Shown here: in pieces, positions 30,919-41,569 of the stretch
Position numbering within the stretch: position 1 is the stretch's first letter
Layout: each line of letters opens with the position of its first letter
NCBI RefSeq assembly: GCF_000001735.4
Contig: NC_003070.9
Span: 17,903,971-17,967,970 of the forward strand
Source: Arabidopsis thaliana
Taxonomy: Eukaryota > Streptophyta > Magnoliopsida > Brassicales > Brassicaceae
Length of the DNA stretch: 64,000 nt
Direction of reading: 5' to 3'
The notes under the pieces: generated by a model
The model's input: only the letters and a program-made list of their open reading frames with translations
The model's database searches: none
Told to the model about the DNA's origin: nothing
Position numbers and translations under genes: made by a program

Positions 30919-32681
30919 ATGACAAAACTCGTTTCCAAGATATTTAAGAGGTTGATTTCTCAAAGTCAGTACATGTCTTCTTCTACTACTAGCAATCTCC
31001 CTGCTGCTTCACAAACTTCCAATCTTGAGAGCCAATTGCTTTCTTCAGCTCCACCACCCGCAAGTATCTTGCACATGCTCTCTCTCGTCTAATTTGTGAT
31101 TAAGTTCTGAATCTTGGTTCTGAATCTTTGTGTAAAAATGTTTTGCAGAGAAGAAAAGAGGGTCAGCGTTGTTATGGTACTTAGTTGGATTCACTACTTA
31201 TGGTCTCGGTGAGACGTATAAGTTCCTACAAACACAAGTGGTCTGTGATTTTCATTATATACATTTTAATTATACGTGTTGTTCTTTGATCTGCTAAAGA
31301 ATTTGTTCAAACTCTTTTGTTTCAAGTACAAGGAACATCTTGATTCTAGAAAACAATGCTTGGAAATGAAACCAATGAAGCTGAATACAACGAAAGATTT
31401 GGATGGGTTAGGATTTCGACGGGTGGTATGCAAAGGCATTTTCGATGAGCAAAGATCGATCTATGTGGGTCCAAAGCCTAGATCCATGTCTAAAAGTTCT
31501 GAAATTGGCTTTTATGTCATTACACCTCTTTTGCCAATCCCTAATGAACCTAATAGGTCAGGGATTTACTCTCTATATGCGCAAACCAAACTAAAGTCTT
31601 TTTGATCTCCATATATACCATCTTGATGCAAATATCTTTTTTCTTGTATATTTAAGTGTTTGGATGCAACATCTAGACTAGATGCAAATACTTGCAAATT
31701 TTGTGTCTCTTACAAATAAGGTTGCATACAAATGCACCAAAACAAACAAACAAACAAACATGGTCTAACTATCTTTTTCTTCTTCCTTTTGTCACTAGTA
31801 TGAAGTCCCCTATTCTAGTAAATCGCGGATGGGTTCCTTCGGATTGGAAAGAAAATTCTCTAGAATCTCTAGGTACTGGTGGTCTTGTTGCTGCTGCAAA
31901 AGAGTCAAGAAAAGCTAATAAACTTCTCTCCTCTCAACAAAGTCTCTTGTCGAAGTTCTGGTACAAGTTGAACAACCCAATGATTGTTGAGGTTGGTCTT
32001 CATTTCATAAACTTAATGAGTACTCAATCATTCATTGCATGATTTGATATCATAGTTAAGTGTTATTGGAATATTTTTTAGCAGGACCAAGTCTCTAGGG
32101 CTATGCATGTGGAAGTGGTGGGTGTAGTTAGGAAAAGTGAAACTCCAGGCATATATACTCTAGTAAATTATCCAAGTTCGCTTGCGTGGTTCTACCTTGA
32201 CGTTCCTAAACTAGCTCTAGCCATGGGGTTTGGTGAGGACACAATGTATATAGAGAGTACGTACACAGATATGGATGAAAGTAGAACTTATCCAGTTCCA
32301 AGAGACGTTGAGAACTTGACTCGTAGTAAGGATATACCACTGGACTATCACTTGTACACAGTTTTGTGGTAATTAACAAACATAACATCGAACTTATTGC
32401 ACTAGTAACTGGTTGTTTTTGTTTGTTTGTTTATGGTAGTGTGCCTGATTGTTTCTATATGCAGGCACTGGAGTTCCCTGACTTGCTTTATTAAGGCGTC
32501 TTCGATTTTAATGCGAAGATTAACAAAATCTGATCCTATTGGTGTAGAGCCAATATTGATTCCAATTTCCATTCTCGTTTTTATATGTACCAAGATATAC
32601 AGTCTTCGTAACTTATTTTGTAAAATAGACACTATTGGTGTTGGGTGTGTCACTAAACTCGACACAGGAAAAGTCAAATGA
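30919..32681 (+). CDS. SURF1B: SURF1-like cytochrome c oxidase assembly factor
   Basis: Mitochondrial inner-membrane factor for complex IV assembly. ATG at 30919 (MTKLVSKIFKRLISQSQYMSSS) gives a basic, Ser-rich mitochondrial presequence. Next comes a first transmembrane span (GSALLWYLVGFTTYGLGETYKF), the SURF1 segments DGLGFRRVVCKGIFDEQRSIYVGPKPR, GFYVITPLL, SPILVNRGWVPSDW and MHVEVVGVVRKSE, and PLDYHLYTVLW. The C-terminal span (EPILIPISILVFICTKIY) is followed by an unusual tail to DTGKVK. Six exons, about 383 residues. The exon ending in NEPN|S is followed by a 190-bp intron. Recognised as At1g48510, paralogue of At3g17910. Confidence 0.92.
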
Positions 32682-32952
32682 CATGCCCAATGAAGTCCAT
32701 AATGAAGGGTGAATAAGTTCGAAATCGCGGTTCGGATTGACTAAGATCGGTGGCCACCAGAAGATCGCAGAGAGGATATGGATTGTGAGCTTGATTATAA
32801 GCAAAGGAGAAGAGAGATAAATGGGATAATTTTATTACGAACCAGAACTTTTTGTATTCAATCAATTTTCCCGTATGTATTCATCTCTTAGAAACATCTC
32901 GCATCTTAAACATCATCATTTGTACTCTTCATTTGTATTATCAGTAAAACAA

Positions 32953-34021
32953 TGGGAAAAATGTCATTTAATCCTCCAATTTTCAAAAAATGGTCATTTT
33001 ATACATCAACTTCGTATGTGGCCGTTTAAAACATGAACTAAACGTTGACTAATTTTTAAAACATGATCTTTCGTTGATCAGGCCAGAATAGACATGCCGT
33101 TGTCAGTCATTAACGGAACTTTTAACGTCCTTTATCATCCGTTAACTTTATTAGTCAAGTTTCAAATTGTGGTCATTTTAAACATCAACTTCTTATTTGG
33201 CCATTTAAAACATGAACTAAACGTTGACTACCATTTAAGACATGAAACATTCGTTGACCAGGCCAAAATAGACATTTCTTTATCAGTAGAACCTAGAAAT
33301 AATAACTGTTAATCTGTCCAAAACAACGTCGTTTGAGAATAATCGAAAGAACACAAAGATTTTTTCCATATGAAATCTCCATATCAAAAGTTTTAAGCAG
33401 AACCCAAGAACATAGTTTGATAAAGAGATAATCGCAGTGCCAGTAATTGGAAGCAAATAAAGGTGTTTTCGTTTATATATTTGTTTTAAATTTTAAAGGG
33501 AATCATGAAAGCAAATTGAAGACTCATTATAAGATTGTTCGTCTTGTTTGAGCGGTTGTAGAAATAGATTTGGGGAACTGGGGTTTCATTTAGAATCTTT
33601 TGATTATTCTCAAAACAAAGTCGTTTTAGGGATACTAATAGAGTCGTTAACAAGTGATAATGAATTTTATAAGTTCTTCTAATGAATGATGACAACATGT
33701 TTATTTTGGCTTGGTCAACGAATTTCTCATGTTTTAAATGGTAGTCAACGCTTAGTTCATGTTTAAAATAGTCACATATAAAGTCGGTGTTTAAAATGGC
33801 CACAATTTAAAACTTGACTAATAAAGTCGTTAACGGATGATAACGGATGTTAGAAGTTCCGTTAATGACTGATAACGGCATGTCTATTTTGGCATGGTCA
33901 ACGAATAATCATGTTTTAAAAGTTAGTCAACGTTTAGTTCATGTTTTAAACGGCCGCATACGAAGTTGATGTATAAAATAGCCATTGTTTGAAAGTTGGG
34001 GGATTAATTGACATTTTTCCC
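32953..34021. mobile_element. Foldback Mutator-like element with 9-bp target duplication
   Basis: Two long imperfect inverted arms (about 32953-33355 and 33585-34021) begin with GGGAAAAATGTCA and end with its complement TTTTTCCC. The element is flanked by an exact direct repeat gtaaaacaa (32944-32952 and 34022-34030), the 9-bp target duplication typical of Mutator-like transposons. Each arm holds two related subunits about 179 bp apart (GGTCATTTTA at 32992 and 33171 on the left). The 230-bp centre has no transposase, so it is non-autonomous. Confidence 0.85.
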
Positions 34022-34164
34022 GTAAAACAACATTCAGCTATTACAATGACAGATTATTTGTTGTAAGTTTTCTTGGAACCAGCAGCTCATGACTTTGCCA
34101 AAAAATGTGTACTTATTCGTTAAGTGTAATTAAAACACGTTTCTTGAGCTTGTTTGGTGTTTTC

Positions 34165-34460
34165 TTTTGTTTTCTTGCAGGGTCATTAACGAATCACCCT
34201 ATTACGTGGACAACAAGTCATCAACAGACTATTGAACACGGTTGTCCGATTGCGTTATTAAGCTCTCCTCCAGCTCATCATCTGCACTAAGACAAATTTA
34301 GACCCCGACCATTTTGAGTATATATATGAACGTATCGTAACTATAGTATAGTGTATAGCTTTTGTTTCTTCAGATTTTGATAGGAAGGTTTAGTTTTGGA
34401 AATTGTATCTATTTGTCTTAACTCTTGTATATGTGTAACAAAAGCTTTAAATAAGACTAC
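34165..34460 (+). pseudogene. Orphan copy of JAZ4 last exon and 3' UTR
   Basis: Sequence from TTTTCTTGCAG|GGTCATTAACG to CATCTGCACTAAG parallels the last JAZ4 intron end and exon (30350-30463). UTR similarity continues (AATTTAGACCCC, CTATAGTATAGT, TAGCTTTTGTTT) to about 34460. In the JAZ4 frame it would read VINESPYYVDNKSSTDY then stop, earlier than the original. No other JAZ4 exon is nearby, so it is an exon fragment with an intact splice acceptor. It starts 135 bp downstream of the foldback element. Confidence 0.85.
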
Positions 34461-36214
34461 ATGCATCCTGGCATTCTCACATCGGAAAAACGTTTTGAGC
34501 TAAGAATCCGACAATAAACTTTGCACCATCTTCGTTGGAGTTTTCAAGGGACTTATCGATGAGCAGCTCTCTTTATAGAATATTTGGCAATTTCTATTAT
34601 AGCCTCTCTAAGCTTTGTTGGACCCACTGGTATAAACAAACTTGTGACACACTGACACAAGATCTAGAAGACCAGTTCTTGGCTTAGAAGAGAAGAAGGT
34701 TTTGGCTTACCAAAGCTCTTATTTATAAACGTTTTAAATGTTTATAGTATTAAGACTTTTATTAAATTTCAAATATTATAATATTTGAATTTTATATATA
34801 TATATATTTTTTTTTGATGACTTTTGGGAAATCAATAAAGGGTTTACTACACTATTTATTTATGGAAGAATGAATGCTATTGAATTTAATTCTTAAGATT
34901 TAGCATATTTGATGAAAAATAAAAAATATCTCGACTCATTGTTTTTAAAATCTCAAGCTAATCGATGGAACCGTACGGAACCGTCTCAGCACAATCACAG
35001 CCACTAGCAACCATCGTTACAAGGATGGCCTGCAGCTTTGGTTCTCCACACGCTCGTCCTCTTAGCCCGAGTGTTCTGTTTTTCTATGTCAAACTCTGTT
35101 TCTACTTCTCTTCTAAATTTCAGCATGAAGTAGCATTTATTGTATAAACGTTTTTTGTTTGAATATAATTTTACATTCTTTCAAAAAAAATAAAATCTCA
35201 ATTATTTTGTGTGATCTTAACAAATTACTCCAGTATAAAATCTATGATTTATTTCTCCACAATGTTCATTAAATCAATTTTATATAAACTATTTATTACT
35301 CTTCAATATCAGATTGGTACCATATTCCTTAAAAAACCACTACATATATTTATTCCAATTTAGTTATGGTATCAAATATTTTATGTTTGGCTACCAAGAG
35401 ATTTGAGACATAACTCAATTGCCTATAAATACTCTTCACCTTTAACGTCTCATCGCATCATCTAATCAAAGGTTAGTCTTATGGTTTTTCATTAGATATT
35501 TGATGTTTTTTCAGTGTCCAATTATTTTTTTTAATACATGGACATAATTCTTTTCCCAAAATTTTATGGTTAAAAATAATTTTCTTTTTGAGAGTTCTTT
35601 TTTTCCTCATCATATAATGTTTTTTTTTTATAAAGTTTCATGTTTAATGTTTTCTATGTATGCTTTTCCTTCTGATTTTGTTTTTAACAAATATAATTTA
35701 TAAGATCGTTAATAATTTTTGTTTGATTTCTTGCAGGAAAATAAAATATGTAGGATCCTCCTTTTTCTATTTGATCTCATCTTCCAAATTTTTATAAACA
35801 TTTGAGCAATTGATGTCAAAGTGAATACAAAAACAGGAAATATAGTAGTCTTATATAAGACAATTGTTTACTATATAACAACTATATGCAAACAAGAATT
35901 AATCTACGGATTTAAACCTAAACTAAAAATGATCACTAACTTGATGAACAAGTTAAAAGCCCAAACCTATCTCTGGATCAGAAAGAAAGAGAAGCTAATC
36001 AGAGTCTCAGAGAGAGATTTGGGCTTAAAAAGACATAACAGGCCCAATAACTCAATTAAGCCCAATTCGGATAACACCCCTGCGCACAAGATGATGCGTG
36101 AAAAGATAAGTCGACGGCTCTTCTCCGATAAGATTCCGGTGAGAAACGAGCAGGTCCTGTCTTCTTATGAACTCAATTTCTTCATTTCTGATTCTATAAA
36201 ACATCCTTAAAAAC
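34461..36214. other. Spacer upstream of GATB
   Basis: AT-rich 1.75 kb. CTATAAATACTC near 35424 is a good TATA box, followed by a possible short exon, a GT-AG-like intron (AAAG|GTTAG near 35472 to TTGCAG|GAAAA near 35738) and no coding frame: the first downstream ATG is followed at once by TAG. TCTCACATCGG near 34480 resembles an snRNA upstream element but lacks the properly spaced TATA. Near 36015-36065 GGCCCAATAACTC and AGCCCAATT are likely GATB site II promoter elements. Confidence 0.4.
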
Positions 36215-38570
36215 ATGTCTACCACATTGTTGAGAACAATTCAGCTAAACCAGTTCTCACTTCTCGGAACTAGCTTGTTAAGAAGGAGAAGGAGTAACAA
36301 CTTCTCCGTGAGGTCTTGTGGAAGCCAAACAACGACGACCCATGAAGCTAAACAGTCTTCTCCAACAAGGGTTGCTCCAAAAAACCACAAAAGCAACCAA
36401 CTTGATGAGATTCTGAGAGATTACGAAGCTGTAATTGGGATAGAGACTCATGTTCAGCTCTCTACATTGACAAAAGCCTTTTGTAGTTGCTCTAACAATT
36501 ACGGTTCTTATCCAAACACAAGTATTTGTCCTGTTTGTATGGGTTTGCCTGGTGCTTTGCCTGTTTTGAATTCCAAAGTTGTTGAATTTGGTGTTAGATT
36601 GGGTTTAGCTTTGAATTGTGATTTGTCTCTTAAGTCTAAATTCGATAGGAAGCAGTATTTTTATCCAGATCTTCCTAAAGGTTATCAGATTTCTCAGTTT
36701 GATATTCCTATTGCATCTGGTGGTTATGTGGATGTGGATATTCCTCTTGAGTTTGGTGGTGGACATAGGAGATTTGGTATTACTAGGGTTCATATGGAAG
36801 AAGATGCTGGCAAGTTACTTCATTCAGACACAGGAGATTACTCTCAGGTTCATATGGAATTTATGACACGTTTCAGTTTGGTTTTATCAGATTCTTGTAA
36901 GGGTTTTAGGTTTCAGATGCAAGATGTTTGTGTTTCTTATGTGTTAGTTGGTTACTCTAATGGTGCAGGTAGATTTGAATAGAGCAGGTGTTCCTTTACT
37001 TGAGATTGTTTCTGAACCTGATATGAGAAGTGGTATAGAAGCTGCTGAATACGCTTGTGAAATGCAACGGATTGCGAGGTATTTGGGAGTCAGTAATGGG
37101 AATATGCAAGAAGGCTCTCTTCGCTGCGATGTCAATATCTCAATCCGTCCTATTGGGCAAGCTGAGTTTGGCACCAAGGTCAACAAGTTTCTTTCTCTCT
37201 ATATTTCTTTGTCATTTATGTGAAGGGATGATCCACTCATTAATCTCGTTGCTGATTCGAGTTACAGGTAGAAATAAAGAATTTGAACGCGTTTTCAGCA
37301 ATTAGCAGAGCAATAGACTTTGAGATATCAAGACAAGCACTTCTCTATAATCAGGGGAAAGCAGACCAGATTGTAACGGAGACTCGGCTATGGGAAGAAG
37401 GCGCTCAGGTTCTAAGCTAAAACTCTTTCATCAGGTGCTTCCTTTTTCCATCAGCAACTAACTTGAGTAGATGTTCAGAAAACAGTAACAATGAGGAAAA
37501 AGGAAGGGCTTGCTGATTACCGCTACTTTCCAGAACCAGATCTTCCAGAAGTTATCCTTACCCAAGAATATGTTGATAGCATTCGTGCTTCTTTACCGGA
37601 ACTCCCTGAAGCAAAGCGCAGGAGATATGAGGCGATGGGTCTAGGCATGCAAGATGTGCTTTTCCTCGCGAATGACGTCAGTGTAAGTCCTATTTGCTCA
37701 ATGTAGATGATATTTTAGATACATAATGAACCTACTTATGTTATCTTCACAAGAAGACAATGGTGAGAGCTAAAGAGTAAACTTTCTGATCAATTTGGTG
37801 AGAATATAGATTTTTTTTTGTATAACAGCAAGACGAGTAAACTGTTGTTTGAATGAATGGCATAGGTTGCAGAATATTTCGATGCAGTCATTGGTAAGGG
37901 TGCTGAAGTGAAGTTGGCAGCAAATTGGATAATGAGTGATATTGCTGCTTACTTGAAAAATGAGAAACTTTCTATCAATGATATTAAACTCACTCCCCAA
38001 GAGTTGGCTGAACTGATAGCTGCAATCAAAGATGGAACCATTAGCGGAAAGATCGGAAAAGAGGTCGGTTCAATTCAATCTACAAATTCATCATCTTTCG
38101 CTTAGATCAATGCGATGAATTCCGTTTTTGCAGATACTGTTTGAGCTATTAGCCAAAGGTGGAACCGTCAAAGGAATGATAAAGGCAAAAGATTTAGTTC
38201 AGGCAAGTCCATGAAGAGTTGAAACCAGAGAATTACATCTTTCACTTTCCAACATGCCATTTTTAATTGAGAAATGACTTTTGCTTCTCTGTAGATAACT
38301 GATCCTGCAGAGATTGAGAAAATGGTTATTCAAGTGGTCTCTGAGAACCCAAAGCAGCTTGAGCAGTACCGCAGTGGGAAAACCAAGCTTCAAGGCTATT
38401 TTGCTGGCCAGGTATGGCAGATACGATCCTCATTTTCTTGAAAACTTGTACTTGGTGAAGCAGTTTAAACTCGTATATGCTTTGTTCAGGTTATGAAAAT
38501 GTCGAAAGGCAAGGCAAACCCAGGGTTACTGAACAAGATCCTCCTGGAGAAGCTCAATGCCAAAGACTGA
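36215..38570 (+). CDS. GATB: Glutamyl-tRNA(Gln) amidotransferase subunit B, organellar
   Basis: Subunit B of the GatCAB complex, which converts Glu-tRNA(Gln) to Gln-tRNA(Gln) in plastids and mitochondria. ATG at 36215 gives an Arg/Ser-rich presequence ([18 protein letters not shown]). Then come the GatB catalytic-domain hallmarks: [22 protein letters not shown] and [15 protein letters not shown] (zinc/Cys sites), [54 protein letters not shown] and VEIKNLNAF, followed by [13 protein letters not shown]. The C-terminal YqeY-like tRNA-binding tail ends [14 protein letters not shown]. Eight exons sum to 550 residues. Recognised as At1g48520. Confidence 0.96.
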
Positions 38571-39537
38571 TTGAAGCTTCAGCATTGACAGAGTTATTGC
38601 TCTTGAAATAGACATTGAAATGGTACAAAGTGATTTTTGCTCGTTGGTTATTGCTCTTGAACTAGAATGTTCTTGTACAAATCTTTTCCTTTGCAAATGT
38701 GTTGTTGGTTAAAACATAATCTGTTCTTTTCAAATACCTATCAATTACATCTTGACGCTGCATTGTCGAAACTAGATTCCGGGTCCATGCCCTTCGTACT
38801 CTCGGCTTTTTAATGTATTCCAGAAGATTCATTTGTGAAGACTAGTTAAACCATGAGACTTACCTCTTATTGAGCAGTTTTCCTCATGGTATCCTTAGCT
38901 TGTAAATTAGCACTTCTCAGGTTTATTCTCAAAAACAATCCAAATTCAGTATGAGCATTACTTCCTATACCAAGTTTCTGATAAATGATTGACACTTTGA
39001 CAGAGTTATAGGATAGGCAAAACTCAAACTTTACTTCTGGGAACAATACTTTTACGTAAACCAATGTTTTTACTCTCTCATATTACCAGAATTCTTCTAA
39101 CTTCAAAGGTCAAGACTCAAGTGCAAAATGCATACTTTAAAACATTCATGTAGCATTGAACGAGAGATTCCAGACTACACCATAGATGACTCGTTATCAC
39201 ATCATTTGTCTTACATATTACATTACTCTATCAATTCTACTTCTGAACTATTGAACTGAACAATACAACTAGTAAGCATACAGTAATTGTATAAAAATGT
39301 ACAAGGTAAAAGATTTAGTTACTGTTGTTATATCGTTTGGAAGCGAAAGCTAAACAAAGACTCAACGATAAATCTTAACATTGAACATTTTTCCTTTATT
39401 CGAAGAATTCAAAGTCCTGTTATAAGAGATTCACTTATACTCCTTAACACAATTCATCCACCAGGTCGACTGGAACACGAAAACACTATATGTTCTAGGA
39501 AGACCATGTAGTTATTCCAACATAATGTCTAGGCTCT
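38571..39537. other. GATB 3' region and spacer
   Basis: About 970 bp between convergent genes. No ORF, RNA or repeat is supported beyond the GATB 3' UTR and the PI31-like 3' UTR. Confidence 0.5.
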
Positions 39538-40217
39538 TCATTTAGTCTCAGAGCTGGACTTGGTTGTAGTGGAAACAGTATTTAGCTTACACAAAATCTC
39601 ACTCTTCAACTCAGTCACTAACTTGTCAAAATTCTTGAATTGTGTATCGTAATCGCCTTCCTCGCCGGATTCATCAATATAATTCCCAACTCTAATATAA
39701 AAAAAGAAAAGAGATAGAAAGCTTCAGTACCTTGAGATTCAAGCAAAAGTAAAGAGATAAAGAGAAACCATGACATACTCAATTTGGAGATGGCCAAATT
39801 CTTTTCCATCTTCAGCTATTGCATCAACAAGAAGTTTATCATTCATTGCCAAGCACTTAACCAGATATCTCTTCACCGGACATTTATAAACAAACGCATA
39901 CTCCTCGTCGAATTCGTTCCACCCTTCAATCCCAACCAAACCTAAAAATAAAAAAATCGATCAAATCCGAACCCTAATTAAACCCTAGAAAAACTTGTAA
40001 AAAATAAAAAATAAACCCTAAAACGAAGCCAATACTAACACTGAGTGGTCGATGAGGACAGAGCGTCGTGGGCGAAGGCAGGACGTCCGGTTGAAGTGAG
40101 AATGAAACCCGAAACGGCTAAAGAAGCGTGAACTACGAAAGCGATTTTGTCGTTTTTATTGCGAAAAGCAGGCATAACTGACCTGATCACACCCATCACT
40201 GCATGAGTAGTCGCCAT
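39538..40217 (-). CDS. Short PI31-like proteasome-regulator protein (FP domain only)
   Basis: Three exons give about 164 residues. I chose MATTHAVMGVIRSVMPAFRN at 40217 because the family starts here and the context is better; an in-frame ATG 11 codons upstream (40250) is possible. The protein has the PI31 N-terminal alpha/beta fold: DKIAFVVHASLAVSGF, TGRPAFAHDAL, GIEGWNEFDEEYAFVYKC, YLVKCLAMNDKLLVDAIAEDG, then FKNFDKLVTELKSEIL. It stops at SSSETK without the Pro-rich C-terminal region that contacts the 20S proteasome in full PI31, so it may bind partners without acting on the core. Recognised as At1g48530. Confidence 0.87.
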
Positions 40218-40250
40218 TGATTCTGTTTGAGGAGTTCTCGTCAAGTTCAT

Positions 40251-41569
40251 ATGTTATCCCTTTAGAGTAAAGAGTAATATCGAAGTTGTAATCCTCTCAC
40301 CATAAAGGTCGGGTATTTTTTTTTTTCGTCGTTTTCTTTTCGGGTATTTGTTATGTAAACAAAAACGAATTGATAAGGAGATTGTGTATACATGAAAAGA
40401 AATAAAATAATTGGCATAATTATACCCATAACACGATAAAAGGAAATATTTTTATGATAAAAGGAAAATGCCTTTTTCAAAACCTTCTGTACTTTTGTAT
40501 TGAACTTGTGTCATTGCTGCAACATACGGTTAAACGACTTGTTATTACTTCATTATTGAGATGTGGTCGCAATGTAGTGACACTGATAAGTCTACCGAGA
40601 ACCGGAAACCACTTAATCCGGGATCAAGTTCTCTCCTATAATGATTAGTCCGTTGTGCTCTATATAGATGAAAAAAAGAAAACTAAATTACTTATTGTTG
40701 AAGTCCGGGATCCCTTGAAAGTTGGACGTTTGGACGTCTTTTTATCATGATGTATGGGATTGGGAATTTTCTAGCCCTAGGATTTCGGTGGAAACCGTTA
40801 AATCGACCCGATCAAACAAATTTTTTTGGTTATCGGCATAAACCGAAGATATTCCTTCTATCCGATCGATGAAATTAATTTGGGAAATTTGATTTCGGTT
40901 CGGGTCGGTTCGATAATCGGAACCGATTGGTTTTGCCTAAACCAAGAATTTGCAGCCATATCTCCCTGCCATGACTTTATGAAGGCCTCATCGATTGTGG
41001 TGCTAAAATTCACAAAACAATCTGGCCAGATATCTAGACCGGCAATCCTTTGAAACCAGTATACGGAATTCAAGTGTAAATCTTGCATCCACATTAACAT
41101 CGTAAGATGGATATAAGTTTTTGTTTGGATATGTTTAATATGTAGCATTGGAATGTGATTTGTAGAGATATGCATTTTTGACGGTCAATCATTCACGGAA
41201 AGATATTTACAAACAGCAATACTCCTATAAAAACGTCGCACAAACAAACAAAGAAAGACATCAGGGTTGATTCTTGAAAGGAGGCATGTCAGCCAGGTGT
41301 GTTTTTATTGAAATCTCGCGCATGTGACAAAAAGACAAATATACCCTTTAAACCATTTTATTTTTTTAATCATTTTGTTTTCTTTCTCCAATCATTCGTA
41401 TTCCTCTCCTTGTTGCTGCTGCTCTCTCTCGCATCAGCCATGGCGGTTTCTATGTTTATCCCTCCAAAACCTCCTTTCTTCTACCCTCTCTAGACCTTCC
41501 TCTCTCTTGATTCCTTTCTTCGTATCTCTTTCAGTCGAAGCCAAACCCCTTGAATTTCCCCGATTTCAA
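40251..41569. other. Divergent spacer with repeat remnants
   Basis: The 1.3-kb region between the PI31-like and LRR genes. It holds CGGTTCGGGTCGGTTCG-type sequence near 40890-40930, related to the patch at 7.1 kb. A minus-strand reading near 40935-41100 (NSVYWFQRIAGLDIWPDCF) could be a decayed retroelement, but I could not assign it. CT-rich leader of the LRR gene lies at 41400-41560. Confidence 0.35.

Noticed and set aside
34475..34490. snRNA upstream-element-like TCTCACATCGG
   Set aside because: The consensus is not exact and no TATA box lies about 30 bp downstream, so no snRNA gene is called.
35821..36210. 129-codon frame before GATB
   Set aside because: It starts at GTG, covers promoter and leader sequence, resembles nothing and ends 4 bp before the GATB ATG; chance open frame.
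39960..40015. Three telomere-like AACCCTA motifs in the PI31-like first intron
   Set aside because: Scattered and imperfect; ordinary telo-box-type leader/intron motifs, not an interstitial telomere array.
40858..41175. Minus-strand frame with YWFQRIAGLDIWPDCF
   Set aside because: Suggests a retroelement remnant, but I could not match it to a domain with confidence, so it is only mentioned in the spacer entry.
41324..41569. N-terminal extension of the LRR protein
   Set aside because: The frame is open but Cys/Ser/Leu-rich like a CT leader; the family start is MAIVTGDRYVEKL.
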